From an uncultured Clostridia bacterium (lineage in GTDB: Bacteria; Bacillota; Clostridia; Oscillospirales; Acutalibacteraceae), in assembly GCA_947584595.1 (NCBI GenBank), contig CANPWP010000002.1:1-64000 (forward strand): a DNA stretch of 64,000 nt, written 5' to 3'. This document shows positions 43,749 to 52,331 of the stretch, piece after piece. Position 1 is the stretch's first letter. Every line of letters starts with the position of its first letter. The translations under genes and the position numbers were made by a program. Below the pieces are notes generated by a model. That model made no database searches. It had not been told where the DNA came from and saw only the letters and a program-made list of their open reading frames with translations.

Positions 43749-44228
43749 ATGCCGTTTATTGTATTGATATCTGCAATAACTGTTGCAGGTATAGACCAAC
43801 TTCTTAAATTTTTAGTTGCAGAATATTTAAAGCCGGTAAGTTCTGTTAATGTTATACCGGGACTTTTTTCTTTAACTTATGTAGAAAACAAGGGCGCAGC
43901 CTTCGGAATTATGTCAAATATGAGATGGGTATTTATTGTATTCACCTTAATAATAGTTGCAATACTTATTTACATAGTTATAAAAAATGAAATAAAAAGT
44001 AAATTGTTTATTGTGTCTGCAATACTTTTAATAGGCGGAGGAATAGGCAATTTAATAGACAGAATTTTTAATGGGTATGTTATCGACTATTTAAGTCTGT
44101 CATTTTTTCCGCCTGTCTGCAACTTTGCAGATTACTGTATTACATTCGGTTCTGTAATACTCGTTATATACCTTATTTTCTTTTCAAACTTTTTTAAAGA
44201 TAATAAAAAGGTAAAGGCTGATGAATAA
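43749..44228 (+). CDS. lspA: Lipoprotein signal peptidase
   Basis: Cleaves signal peptides of prolipoproteins after diacylglyceryl transfer. The 159-aa protein has four TM helices and the aspartic protease motifs: VENKGAAFG, GNLIDR (Asp104) and CNFADY (Asp128). AGGAGG is 6 bp before the ATG. The end overlaps the pseudouridine synthase start by 8 bp. The order ileS-lspA-rluD is widely conserved. Confidence 0.96.
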   Translation: MPFIVLISAITVAGIDQLLKFLVAEYLKPVSSVNVIPGLFSLTYVENKGAAFGIMSNMRWVFIVFTLIIVAILIYIVIKNEIKSKLFIVSAILLIGGGIGNLIDRIFNGYVIDYLSLSFFPPVCNFADYCITFGSVILVIYLIFFSNFFKDNKKVKADE

Positions 44229-45144
44229 AATAGAAATTAAAGTAACGGAAACAGAAGCAGGAGAGAGAATCGACAAGTTTTTATCTCTCAAAATCGAAAA
44301 CTGCTCAAGGTCAATGATGACACAGCTTATTGATAACGGAAACGTGCTTGTTAATAACATTTTAATTAATAAAAAATACAAGGTATGTTCTGATGACTTA
44401 ATAACCGTTGAAATTCCTGAACCCGTCCCATACAAAGCAGAAGCCGAAAATATTCCGTTAGATATCGTTTATGAAGATGAAGATTTGCTGGTCGTAAATA
44501 AGCCAAAAGGAATGGTTGTTCATCCTGCGGCTGGGAATTACAGCGGTACGCTTGTTAATGCATTATTATATCACTGCAAGGGCAGTCTATCGGGAATAAA
44601 CGGAGTTTTAAGACCGGGAATAGTTCATCGGATCGATAAAAACACAAGCGGACTTTTAATAGTTGCCAAAAATGACTTTGCACATAAATCTTTAGCAAAA
44701 CAAATTAAAGAGCATAGCTTTACAAGAGAATATGAAGCAGTTGTAATGGGAAATTTAAAGGATGAAAAAGGAACTGTAAACGCTCCTATCGGCAGAAATC
44801 CCAATAACAGAAAGAAAATGTGCGTTACAGAGAAAAATTCAAAAAACGCCGTTACCCATTATGAAGTAATTAAGCGCTATTCAGGACATACTCATATCAA
44901 ATGCATACTGGAAACAGGCAGAACTCATCAGATCAGAGTCCATATGGCATATTTGGGACATCCTGTTTGCGGTGATGAGGTTTATGGCTATAAAACAAAA
45001 GAAAAATTTAATTTTGAAGGTCAATGTCTTCACGCTAAAAAAATAGGTTTTATTCACCCGAGAAGCAACGAATTTCTGTTTTTTGATTCAAAGCTTCCTG
45101 ATTATTTTAAGGAATATATTGAAAAATTAGAAAAAATCAGTTAA
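44221..45144 (+). CDS. rluD: RluD-family 23S rRNA pseudouridine synthase
   Basis: A 307-aa RluA/RluD-type enzyme that isomerises uridine in rRNA. An N-terminal S4 domain (about 14-75, ERIDKFLSLKIENCSRSM) precedes the catalytic domain with HRIDKNTSGLL, Asp139 being the catalytic residue, and a C-terminal TGRTHQIRVHMAYLGHPV. Which uridines are modified cannot be decided by eye; the lspA-linked Firmicutes homologue is YlyB. Overlaps lspA by 8 bp. Confidence 0.92.
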   Translation: MNKIEIKVTETEAGERIDKFLSLKIENCSRSMMTQLIDNGNVLVNNILINKKYKVCSDDLITVEIPEPVPYKAEAENIPLDIVYEDEDLLVVNKPKGMVVHPAAGNYSGTLVNALLYHCKGSLSGINGVLRPGIVHRIDKNTSGLLIVAKNDFAHKSLAKQIKEHSFTREYEAVVMGNLKDEKGTVNAPIGRNPNNRKKMCVTEKNSKNAVTHYEVIKRYSGHTHIKCILETGRTHQIRVHMAYLGHPVCGDEVYGYKTKEKFNFEGQCLHAKKIGFIHPRSNEFLFFDSKLPDYFKEYIEKLEKIS

Positions 45145-45171
45145 ATAATATTTCTTTTTTATAAAAAAGCC

Positions 45172-45200
45172 TTGCAATTTCTGCATAGTTATGTTATTAT
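45172..45200 (+). promoter_or_regulatory. Sigma-A promoter for rplS
   Basis: TTGCAA (45172-45177) and TATTAT (45195-45200), 17 bp apart, placed about 125 bp before the rplS ATG. Confidence 0.72.
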
Positions 45201-45206
45201 TAATAG

Positions 45207-45326
45207 GCATTTGGAAACCGTTGGCTATGCTGATGGGGTTCAAATAACGGTTTAACCGTAATTTTGAAACGGATAGTCCTCTGCACATTAGTGTACGAAT
45301 GTCTGAAAATAATAGGAGGAAAATTA
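45207..45326 (+). promoter_or_regulatory. rplS leader, possible L19-type autoregulatory region
   Basis: A leader of about 120 nt. AAACCGTT (45215-45222) is exactly complementary to AACGGTTT (45246-45253), and the latter can also pair with the following AACCGT, so two exclusive folds are possible. The position fits the L19 leader motif of Firmicutes; I infer rather than demonstrate membership. AGGAGG precedes the start by 7 bp. Confidence 0.5.
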
Positions 45327-45674
45327 ATGGACGCATTAAAAACAATTTCTTCAGAATGTTTGAAACCTGAAACACCAAAATTCAGCGTTGGTGATACAGT
45401 TAAGGTTTCCGTAAACATTCGTGAAGGTGAAAGAGAAAGAATCCAAATGTTTGAAGGTACAGTTATCGCTAAAAGAGGCAGCGGTATTGCTGAAACATTT
45501 ACTGTAAGAAGAATATCTTACGGCGTTGGTGTTGAAAGAGTATTTCCGCTTCATTCGCCAAATGTTAAAGATGTTCAGGTTGTTCGTTACGGTAAAGTAA
45601 GAAGAAGCAAACTTTATTATCTTCGTGACAGAGTTGGTAAAGCTGCTAAGGTTAAAGAGCAAATTTCAAAATAA
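45327..45674 (+). CDS. rplS: 50S ribosomal protein L19
   Basis: A 115-aa basic protein at the 30S-50S interface. Diagnostic blocks: [13 protein letters not shown] [41 protein letters not shown] (shown in part), [13 protein letters not shown] and [20 protein letters not shown] 45327 follows AGGAGG; the in-frame ATG at 45264 is inside the leader. It is a single-gene unit with its own promoter and terminator. Confidence 0.97.
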   Translation: MDALKTISSECLKPETPKFSVGDTVKVSVNIREGERERIQMFEGTVIAKRGSGIAETFTVRRISYGVGVERVFPLHSPNVKDVQVVRYGKVRRSKLYYLRDRVGKAAKVKEQISK

Positions 45675-45679
45675 TATTG

Positions 45680-45705
45680 AGGGACTTATAGAAGTCCCTT
45701 TTTTC
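45680..45705 (+). terminator. Rho-independent terminator after rplS
   Basis: AGGGACTT (45680-45687) pairs with AAGTCCCT (45692-45699) over a 4-nt loop, then a six-T run. Confidence 0.9.
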
Positions 45706-45728
45706 CTATATTCATATGAGGTAAAAAA

Positions 45729-46352
45729 ATGGACGAAGAAAAAATGGAATTACTTAACAAGTTAATGGAAGACAACAAAGATTCTGAACTTTCAAAATCT
45801 TCTAAAATTAAAGTTGAAGCTAATAGCTCAAAAAGCATGTCAATTATTTATGATTGGGTTCAATGCATTTTAATTGCTTTTATTGCTGTTGCCATTTTAT
45901 TGACCTTTGCTTTCAGAGTTATTAATGTTGACGGCGATTCTATGATGGATACTTTGTTTAATTCTGACAAAGTACTTGTATCTGAATTGTTTTATACTCC
46001 GAAAGATAACGATGTTGTTGTTATAAGCCATGGCGCCCAATTTCCAAAGCCTATTATAAAAAGAGTTATCGCAACAGCTGGTCAGACGCTCGATATTAAT
46101 TTTGAAACAGGGGAAGTTGTTGTAGACGGTATAGTCATTAATGAAGATTATATAATCGGGGAAACAAAAAGAGGCAACGCTGAAATTCCAAGCGTAATTC
46201 CTGAAGGTAAAGTTTTTGTTATGGGTGATAACAGATCGGTATCTCTCGACAGCCGCTTTGAGGAAATTGGTCTTATAAATGAAACAGATATTATAGGTAA
46301 AGCTGAATTTGTTTTTCTTCCATTCGAGCATTTTGGATTTGTTGAAAAATAA
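45729..46352 (+). CDS. lepB: Signal peptidase I (first copy)
   Basis: Removes signal peptides of secreted proteins. The 207-aa protein has a charged cytoplasmic N terminus of about 40 residues, one TM helix (about 43-62), and the Ser/Lys dyad Ser71 in GDSMMDT and Lys111 in IIKRVIA, with MGDNRSVSLDSR near the C terminus. This is the Gram-positive SipS-like form with a single TM. It lies between the rplS terminator and a second signal peptidase. Confidence 0.95.
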   Translation: MDEEKMELLNKLMEDNKDSELSKSSKIKVEANSSKSMSIIYDWVQCILIAFIAVAILLTFAFRVINVDGDSMMDTLFNSDKVLVSELFYTPKDNDVVVISHGAQFPKPIIKRVIATAGQTLDINFETGEVVVDGIVINEDYIIGETKRGNAEIPSVIPEGKVFVMGDNRSVSLDSRFEEIGLINETDIIGKAEFVFLPFEHFGFVEK

Positions 46353-46363
46353 TTGAAAAATTA

Positions 46364-46392
46364 TTGATTTGAACTCCTATTCGTTTTATAAT
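46364..46392 (+). promoter_or_regulatory. Sigma-A promoter for the second signal peptidase
   Basis: TTGATT (46364-46369) and TATAAT (46387-46392), 17 bp apart. The -10 lies in the loop of the hairpin that appears to terminate the first signal peptidase gene. Confidence 0.6.
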
Positions 46393-46412
46393 GAATATGA
46401 GTTCTTTTTTTT
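46372..46412 (+). terminator. Terminator-like hairpin overlapping a promoter
   Basis: AACTC-C-TATTC (46372-46382) pairs with GAATA-T-GAGTT (46393-46403) with one mismatch, followed by C and eight T residues. It would end the first signal peptidase transcript, while its loop contains the -10 of the next promoter. Confidence 0.7.
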
Positions 46413-46429
46413 GCAAGGTGATTTTGTAT

Positions 46430-46978
46430 ATGAGATATAAAATAAAAAATAATTTAGTTTATTTCAATGTTTTTTATATATTTTATTATTTATTGTGCGC
46501 ATTTATTGTTTTTGTTCTTATTTTTACGTTTATGTTCCGAATAGTTACTGTTACAGGCAGTTCAATGAAAGGTACGCTTTTAAATGGAGACAAACTTATC
46601 GTCAGCGCACTTTTTTCAGAACCTAAATGCGGTGATATTATAATTGCAAATGAGGAAGAAGAAATTGGTAAAATAATTGTAAAAAGAGTAATTGCAACAG
46701 AAGGTCAAACTATTAAAATTGATTATGAAAATAATCAGGTTGTCGTTGACAATATTATTATTGATGAACCTTATCTTTCGGTAAAAACAACTAAACCGAC
46801 TGATTATTGGGAAATTCCAAGCGTTATACCAAAGGGATATGTTTTTGTAATGGGCGATAACAGACCAAATTCTTTAGACAGCAGGGATTCAAGATTACAG
46901 CTGATTGCTCTTGAAGATATTGTAGGTAAGGCTGAATTTATTGTATCTCCCATTAACAGAATTACATATCTATATTAA
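46430..46978 (+). CDS. Signal peptidase I (second copy)
   Basis: A 182-aa second type I signal peptidase: short basic N terminus, one TM helix (about 12-34), Ser45 in TGSSMKGT, Lys85 in IIVKRVIAT, and MGDNRPNSLDSRDSR. It is a paralogue of the adjacent enzyme, with strongly conserved box regions and a divergent N terminus. ATG 46430 is 9 bp after AAGGTG; the in-frame ATG at 46391 lies in the terminator hairpin. Paralogue pairs may divide substrates or growth phases. Confidence 0.93.
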   Translation: MRYKIKNNLVYFNVFYIFYYLLCAFIVFVLIFTFMFRIVTVTGSSMKGTLLNGDKLIVSALFSEPKCGDIIIANEEEEIGKIIVKRVIATEGQTIKIDYENNQVVVDNIIIDEPYLSVKTTKPTDYWEIPSVIPKGYVFVMGDNRPNSLDSRDSRLQLIALEDIVGKAEFIVSPINRITYLY

Positions 46979-46988
46979 AGGTGAAATT

Positions 46989-47876
46989 ATGTCAGAAGTA
47001 CAAAATATTCAATGGTTTCCGGGTCATATGACCAAAACCAAAAGAAAAATACAGGCGTCTTTAAAGCTTGTTGACGCAGTAGTTGAAATTTTAGATGCAA
47101 GAATTCCAATAAGCAGCAGAAATCCCGATATTGCAAATTTAATACAGAATAAACCAAGAATTGTTCTGCTTAACAAATGTGATATGGCTGATAGTAATTC
47201 AACTCAAAAGTGGATTGATTATTTTAATCAAAATAATATATCTGCTATTGCCGTTGATTGCAGAAGCGGCAAGGGAATTAACAGGTTTGTTCCCGCATTA
47301 AATAATGTTTTGAACCAAAAATTAAACTCACTTAAAAGCAAAGGAATGATTAATCCTATTTTAAGAGTTATGATCGTAGGTATTCCAAATGTAGGAAAAT
47401 CCTCTTTTATTAACAGAATTGCAAAACAAACTAAAGCAAAAGTTGAGGACAGACCGGGTGTTACAAGAGGAAATCAGTGGTATACAATTTCTAAAAATTT
47501 TGAACTGCTTGATACTCCGGGAGTTTTATGGCCTAAATTTGATGATCAGATGACTGCCGAGCATTTAGCTTTTACAGGTGCAATAAAGGACCAAATTATG
47601 GATGTTGAATTGCTTGCTATGAGGCTTATTGAAGTATTGTCTGATATTAAACCGCAAAAATTTATGGAAAGATTCAAGCTTACCGATGATGTTTTTAATA
47701 CTGCTGAGAACAGCTATGAAATATTAAAAATTATCGGTAAAAAAAGAGGAATGTTGCTCTCAGGCGGAGAAATAGATACGGAGCGTGCCTCAACTATGAT
47801 ACTCGATGAATTCAGAGCAGCAAAACTTGGTCAAATTACATTAGAGTTTCCCTCAGAGTTTTTAGGTAAGGTGTGA
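46989..47876 (+). CDS. rbgA: Ribosome biogenesis GTPase RbgA (YlqF)
   Basis: Circularly permuted GTPase needed for late 50S assembly in Gram-positive bacteria. The 295-aa protein starts [15 protein letters not shown], has NKCD (G4) before [10 protein letters not shown] (G1), then DRPGVTRG and DTPGVLWP (G3), and a C-terminal helical domain. ATG 46989 follows AAAGGTG; an earlier in-frame ATG lies inside the signal peptidase gene. Precedes rnhB by 1 bp. Confidence 0.96.
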   Translation: MSEVQNIQWFPGHMTKTKRKIQASLKLVDAVVEILDARIPISSRNPDIANLIQNKPRIVLLNKCDMADSNSTQKWIDYFNQNNISAIAVDCRSGKGINRFVPALNNVLNQKLNSLKSKGMINPILRVMIVGIPNVGKSSFINRIAKQTKAKVEDRPGVTRGNQWYTISKNFELLDTPGVLWPKFDDQMTAEHLAFTGAIKDQIMDVELLAMRLIEVLSDIKPQKFMERFKLTDDVFNTAENSYEILKIIGKKRGMLLSGGEIDTERASTMILDEFRAAKLGQITLEFPSEFLGKV

Positions 47877-47877
47877 A

Positions 47878-48486
47878 ATGGAAAAAGATTGGTTAAAATA
47901 TGAAAACGAACTTTTAGCAAATGGATATAAATACATTTGCGGAGTTGATGAAGCAGGCAGAGGTCCGTTGGCGGGACCAGTTTGTGCGGCGGCAGTTATT
48001 TTGCCGGAAAATAAAATAATTGATGGTGTAAACGATTCAAAAAAACTTTCTGAAAAAAAGAGAGAAATACTTTTTGATATTATAAAAAAAGAAGCAATAT
48101 CATATAGTATTGCTTTTTCTTCTGTTGAAGAAATTGAAAAATTTAATATTTTAAACGCAACTATGCTTGCAATGAAAAGAGCAGTGGAGAGGCTAAATGT
48201 TAAAGCAGACTATGCAATTATAGACGGAAATAAAACACCTGATTTAAAAATCCCCTGCAAAAGCATTGTTAAAGGCGATGCAAATTCAATATCAATAGCT
48301 GCTGCATCTATTCTTGCAAAAGTTTCAAGAGACAGGTTATGTTATGAATATGCTGAAAAATATCCTCAGTATATGTTTGATAAGCATAAAGGCTATGGAA
48401 CTAAACTGCATATGGAAAAAATCAAAGAATACGGACCATGTGAAATTCACAGAATGAGCTTTCTTACTAAGATTTTAAATAAATAG
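47878..48486 (+). CDS. rnhB: Ribonuclease HII
   Basis: Cleaves RNA in RNA-DNA hybrids and excises misincorporated ribonucleotides. The 202-aa protein has [15 protein letters not shown] with catalytic Asp24 and Glu25, AIIDGNKTP, and [12 protein letters not shown], then HKGYGTKLH. Order rbgA-rnhB-yraN is the Bacillus/Clostridium standard. Confidence 0.97.
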   Translation: MEKDWLKYENELLANGYKYICGVDEAGRGPLAGPVCAAAVILPENKIIDGVNDSKKLSEKKREILFDIIKKEAISYSIAFSSVEEIEKFNILNATMLAMKRAVERLNVKADYAIIDGNKTPDLKIPCKSIVKGDANSISIAAASILAKVSRDRLCYEYAEKYPQYMFDKHKGYGTKLHMEKIKEYGPCEIHRMSFLTKILNK

Positions 48487-48488
48487 TT

Positions 48489-48872
48489 ATGAATACAAAC
48501 ACAAAATTAACAGGCAACTTTGGCGAAGAGGTTACTCAAAAATATCTTGTAAAGAAGAAATATAAAATTTTAGAAAAAAATTTTAGCTGCAAACTTGGCG
48601 AAATAGACATAATTGCTGCAAATAAAAACAATATTATTTTTGTTGAGGTTAAAACAAGGGGAGAACATTCGCTCATCTTGCCGTCTGAATCGGTTACTAA
48701 GTCAAAACAGAAGAAAATCATAAAAACTGCATCACTTTATTTAATGTATAATCCATGTGAATTACAGCCAAGATTTGATGTTGCAGAAGTTTACATTTCG
48801 GAAAATAAAAGCTATAAAATCAACTATATTGAAAACGCTTTCATTCAGGAGGGTGATTATGCAGCTTTTTGA
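48489..48872 (+). CDS. UPF0102/YraN family nuclease-fold protein
   Basis: A 127-aa protein with a restriction-endonuclease-like core: GNFGEEVTQKYL, CKLGEIDIIAA and FVEVKTRG give the E-D-ExK pattern. Family function is unsettled; association with DNA repair or recombination is suggested by its fold and genomic links. It starts 2 bp after rnhB with little RBS, and overlaps the following dipeptidase gene by 14 bp. Confidence 0.9.
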   Translation: MNTNTKLTGNFGEEVTQKYLVKKKYKILEKNFSCKLGEIDIIAANKNNIIFVEVKTRGEHSLILPSESVTKSKQKKIIKTASLYLMYNPCELQPRFDVAEVYISENKSYKINYIENAFIQEGDYAAF

Positions 48873-49791
48873 CTTGCATTGTGATACATTGTATAAGGCA
48901 GTAACAGAGAATAAAGATTTAAGCTCTGATGATTGTCATATATCCGTAAACAAAACCGATTTTTTAGAAAAATGGATACAATGTTTCGCTGTCTGGATAC
49001 CTGATGATGTTACTGACGAATATGCAGATTTTCTTTTTGATAAGGGATATAAAATATTGAAAGAAAATTGTGAAAAATACGGAATCAGCTTACTTAATAA
49101 CTTTAATAAGCTTAAAACATCTATAAATAATTGTAATAAATGCTGTTTTCTGACAGTTGAAAATGGAAAGCTTTTACACGGTAAATTAGAAAATATTGAT
49201 AAATTAAGTAAATATAATGTAAAAATGATAACCTTAACATGGAACGGTGATAATGAAATCGGAACAGGTGCTTTAACCCATAAAAAATCAGGTCTGACCG
49301 ATTTTGGTTTCAAAGCTGTAAAAAGGCTTGAAGAAAGCGGTATCGTTGTTGATGTATCTCACGCAAGCAAAAGTACTTTTTATGATGTCGCCTATATTAG
49401 CGAAAAGCCCTTTATAGCAACTCATTCAAATTCCTATACTGTCACAAAACATAAGAGAAACCTTACAGACGAGCAGTTTTCTATTATTAAGGACAGGGGA
49501 GGCATTGTAGGAATTAATTTCTACAAAGAATTTTTAAATAATAATGAAAAAGAAGCCTGTATGTACGATATTTTAAAGCATACAGAACATTTTTTGTCTT
49601 TAGGCGGAGAAAACACTGTTGCGATAGGTTCTGATTTTGACGGCTGTGACTTGACAAATGATATAAAAGATATAAAATCTACAGGCGAAATCTATGAACT
49701 TTTTTTAAAAGAAAATTACAGCGAAAGTCTGCTTAATAAGCTGTTTTTTTATAATGCGTTTAATTTTTGCCGAAACTTTGACAATTTATAA
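48859..49791 (+). CDS. Membrane dipeptidase (M19 family)
   Basis: A 310-aa zinc dipeptidase of the renal dipeptidase family. Metal-binding motifs: DLHCDTL (His7, Asp9) at the N terminus, the Glu in TVENGKLL, VDVSHASKSTFYD, THSNSYTVTKHKRNL and GSDFDG. Despite the family name no signal peptide is present, so it is probably cytoplasmic and cleaves dipeptides, possibly including D-amino acid ones. ATG 48859 lies 6 bp after AGGAGGG; a longer in-frame start would sit inside yraN. Confidence 0.92.
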   Translation: MQLFDLHCDTLYKAVTENKDLSSDDCHISVNKTDFLEKWIQCFAVWIPDDVTDEYADFLFDKGYKILKENCEKYGISLLNNFNKLKTSINNCNKCCFLTVENGKLLHGKLENIDKLSKYNVKMITLTWNGDNEIGTGALTHKKSGLTDFGFKAVKRLEESGIVVDVSHASKSTFYDVAYISEKPFIATHSNSYTVTKHKRNLTDEQFSIIKDRGGIVGINFYKEFLNNNEKEACMYDILKHTEHFLSLGGENTVAIGSDFDGCDLTNDIKDIKSTGEIYELFLKENYSESLLNKLFFYNAFNFCRNFDNL

Positions 49792-49825
49792 ATTATGTTG
49801 TAAAATAACTTATTGTTGATGCTAA

Positions 49826-49855
49826 TTGACGATTAAATAGAAAGATTCTTATTAA
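49826..49855 (+). promoter_or_regulatory. Possible promoter for thrC
   Basis: TTGACG (49826-49831) and TATTAA (49850-49855), 18 bp apart, in the 109-bp gap before thrC. The -10 deviates at one position from consensus. Confidence 0.45.
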
Positions 49856-49900
49856 TAAAAATTATATTAGTATTATTAACATCTTTGAAAGGAAGATTAT

Positions 49901-51409
49901 ATGCTATACAACAGTACAGAAAACGCAAATGAAGTTGTATCATCTGCACAGGCTATTGCCATGGGAATTTCTCCTGACGGAGGTCTTTTTGTACCGCAGG
50001 AGTTTCCACAGTACTCTCTTGATACTTTTAAAGAGCTTTTGTCCCTTGATTATCAGGGAAGAGCAAAGAAAGTATTTGCAGACTATTTAACAGATTTTAC
50101 AGCCGAAGAAATTGCTGATTGCGTGGATAAGGCTTATACTGAAGAAAAATTTGAAAGCAAAAATCCTGCGCCTATTGTCTCTAAAAAATATAACGGAAAT
50201 GACGTTAATATTCTTGAATTATGGCACGGTCCGACCTGTGCTTTTAAGGATATGGCTTTACAGATTTTACCTCATCTTCTTACTAAATCTCTTAAAAAAA
50301 CTTATGACGGTAAGGATGCCGTTATCCTTGTTGCAACATCAGGGGATACAGGCAAAGCGGCTCTTGAAGGTTTCAAAGATGTTGAACATACTAAAATAAT
50401 CGTATTCTATCCTGTTGACGGCGTCAGCCCTATGCAAAAGCACCAGATGACAACCCAGGCAGGCAATAATGTTAATGTTTGCGCAATTAAAGGTAACTTT
50501 GACGATGCTCAGACAGGCGTCAAGAAAATTTTTACAACACCTGAAATATCAACAAAGCTTGCAGAAAACAATATGCTGTTCAGCTCCGCAAATTCAATTA
50601 ACTGGGGCAGACTTTTACCACAGGTCGTTTATTATATTTCTGCTTATTGCGATATGGTTAATGCAGGAAAAATAGCTTTAGGCGATAAAATTAATGTTGT
50701 TGTACCAACAGGCAACTTCGGTAATATTCTTGCCGCATATTATGCAAGCTGTATGGGACTTCCAATCAATAAATTTATCTGTGCATCCAATTCAAATAAC
50801 GTGCTTACAGATTTTATCAATACAGGCGTGTATAATAAAAACAGAGAATTTTTTACAACAATCTCCCCGTCAATGGATATTCTTGTTTCAAGTAATCTTG
50901 AAAGATTGCTTTATAAATTATCAGGAAACAATGATGTTGTTACAAAAGACTGGATGACTAAACTTAAAACGGAAAGCACATATGAAGTAACCGATGAAGT
51001 TAAAAAAACAATCAACAGTCTGTTTTTTGGCGGTTTTTGTGATGATGATAACACAAAACAAACTATTAAAAATATGTTTGAGCAGGAAGGCTATCTCTGT
51101 GATACACACACGGCAGTTGCCGTTAATGTATATGATCAGTATGTAGAAAAAACAAATGATAAAACACCTGTAATTATTGCGTCTACTGCAAGTCCCTATA
51201 AGTTCTCTAAGGCTGTTTTAGAAGCTGTTAAGCCTGATGTTGAACTTCCTGAAACGGAGTTTGAAATGGTTGATATGCTAAATCAAATTACAAACGCAAA
51301 AATTCCTGTTCCTCTTGCAGCTTTAAAAGATAAAAAAGTAAGATTTAATAATACTACAGAAATTAATTCAATGCCTGATTATGTACTTAATGCATTGGAG
51401 ATAAAATAA
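49901..51409 (+). CDS. thrC: Threonine synthase
   Basis: PLP enzyme converting O-phosphohomoserine to threonine. The 502-aa protein is the long, yeast/E. coli-like form: SPDGGLFVPQEFPQ at the N terminus, HGPTCAFKDM with PLP Lys116, and ATSGDTGKAALEGF. It is separate from hom and thrB, which are not in this window. AAAGGAAG lies upstream. The stop overlaps the next ATG (TAATG). Confidence 0.96.
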   Translation: MLYNSTENANEVVSSAQAIAMGISPDGGLFVPQEFPQYSLDTFKELLSLDYQGRAKKVFADYLTDFTAEEIADCVDKAYTEEKFESKNPAPIVSKKYNGNDVNILELWHGPTCAFKDMALQILPHLLTKSLKKTYDGKDAVILVATSGDTGKAALEGFKDVEHTKIIVFYPVDGVSPMQKHQMTTQAGNNVNVCAIKGNFDDAQTGVKKIFTTPEISTKLAENNMLFSSANSINWGRLLPQVVYYISAYCDMVNAGKIALGDKINVVVPTGNFGNILAAYYASCMGLPINKFICASNSNNVLTDFINTGVYNKNREFFTTISPSMDILVSSNLERLLYKLSGNNDVVTKDWMTKLKTESTYEVTDEVKKTINSLFFGGFCDDDNTKQTIKNMFEQEGYLCDTHTAVAVNVYDQYVEKTNDKTPVIIASTASPYKFSKAVLEAVKPDVELPETEFEMVDMLNQITNAKIPVPLAALKDKKVRFNNTTEINSMPDYVLNALEIK

Positions 51410-52098
51410 TGTCTTTATACGCAATAGCGGACTTACATTTGTCGTTAGGTACAGATAAACCAATGGATGTTTTTTCAGGCTGGGATAATTATGTTGAAAG
51501 ACTGGAAAACAACTGGAGAAAACTTGTAACCGATAAAGATACCGTTGTTATTCCCGGAGATATATCTTGGGCAATGAAGCTTGATGAATGCTACAAAGAT
51601 TTTGAATTTATTAATAAATTGCCGGGTAAAAAGATTTTTTGTAAAGGAAATCACGATTACTGGTGGACAACTAAAAGTAAAATAGAAAATTTTCTAAAAG
51701 AAAATAATTTTGATACTATATCTGTTTTATTTAATAATTCATATCTTGTAGATAACATTTCAATCTGCGGTACAAGAGGTTGGTTTATCGAATCTGAAAG
51801 CAATGAAGACATAAAAATTCTTAACAGGGAACTTGGCAGACTTAAAACTTCGCTTGACAGTGCAGTTAAATCAGGAGGAACTTCCACGGTATTTTTACAT
51901 TATCCGCCTGTATACGGCAATCAGGAATGTTGTGAAATAATTGAAATGCTGAATGAATATAATATTAAGAATTGCTATTACGGACATATTCACGGTTCTA
52001 AAAATGCTAAAAATGCAGTTGAGGGAATATATAAGGGCATTAATTTTCACTTGGTATCCTGTGATAAGTTGGGTTTTATGCCATATCTTGTGAGATAA
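51409..52098 (+). CDS. Metallophosphoesterase
   Basis: A 229-aa calcineurin-like phosphoesterase. Dinuclear metal motifs are AIADLHLS, PGDISWAM, CKGNHDYWW, and the C-terminal YGHIHG. This matches the YkuE/serine-threonine phosphatase-like group that NCBI often leaves as metallophosphoesterase; the substrate cannot be inferred. It is coupled to thrC by TAATG. The transcript then meets MITE-like copy C. Confidence 0.88.
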   Translation: MSLYAIADLHLSLGTDKPMDVFSGWDNYVERLENNWRKLVTDKDTVVIPGDISWAMKLDECYKDFEFINKLPGKKIFCKGNHDYWWTTKSKIENFLKENNFDTISVLFNNSYLVDNISICGTRGWFIESESNEDIKILNRELGRLKTSLDSAVKSGGTSTVFLHYPPVYGNQECCEIIEMLNEYNIKNCYYGHIHGSKNAKNAVEGIYKGINFHLVSCDKLGFMPYLVR

Positions 52099-52106
52099 TA
52101 TTGTAA

Positions 52107-52265
52107 ATACTGAACTCCAATTAAAAAGTGGATTTCTTTTAAGCATTTTTTGCGCCATACATTGCGCCCTGTCCACGAAAGGCGCCAGCCCTTCTGCGGT
52201 ATGGCACTCGTCTGGCACAAAATCTGCTCTGCAATTTTATCTCATTTTTAACTGAAGTTTAGTAT
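52107..52265. repeat. MITE-like element, copy C (159 bp)
   Basis: Bounded by ATACTGAACTCCAATT (52107-52122) and AACTGAAGTTTAGTAT (52250-52265), an imperfect terminal inverted repeat. Internal arms TTTTTTGCGCCATAC and GTATGGCAC with ACAAAATCTGC match the arms of copy B (TTTTGCGTCGTAC / GTACGGCACAAAATCTG). A GC-rich centre with GCGCC/GGCGC pairs gives further folding. No open frame is present. The tig promoter starts 7 bp after it. Confidence 0.75.
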
Positions 52266-52271
52266 TATCTC

Positions 52272-52300
52272 TTGCAAATATGTTATATTTATGATATAAT
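52272..52300 (+). promoter_or_regulatory. Sigma-A promoter for tig-clpP-clpX-lon
   Basis: TTGCAA (52272-52277) and TATAAT (52295-52300) with a 17-bp spacer. No CtsR or CIRCE operator was recognised near it. Confidence 0.8.
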
Positions 52301-52331
52301 TTATTGATTTTTATTTACGGAGGAAAGTTAA

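Noticed and set aside
52107-52331. CtsR or CIRCE heat-shock operator before tig-clpP
   Set aside because: No tandem CtsR heptads or CIRCE inverted repeat could be found; the folded sequence there belongs to the MITE-like element.
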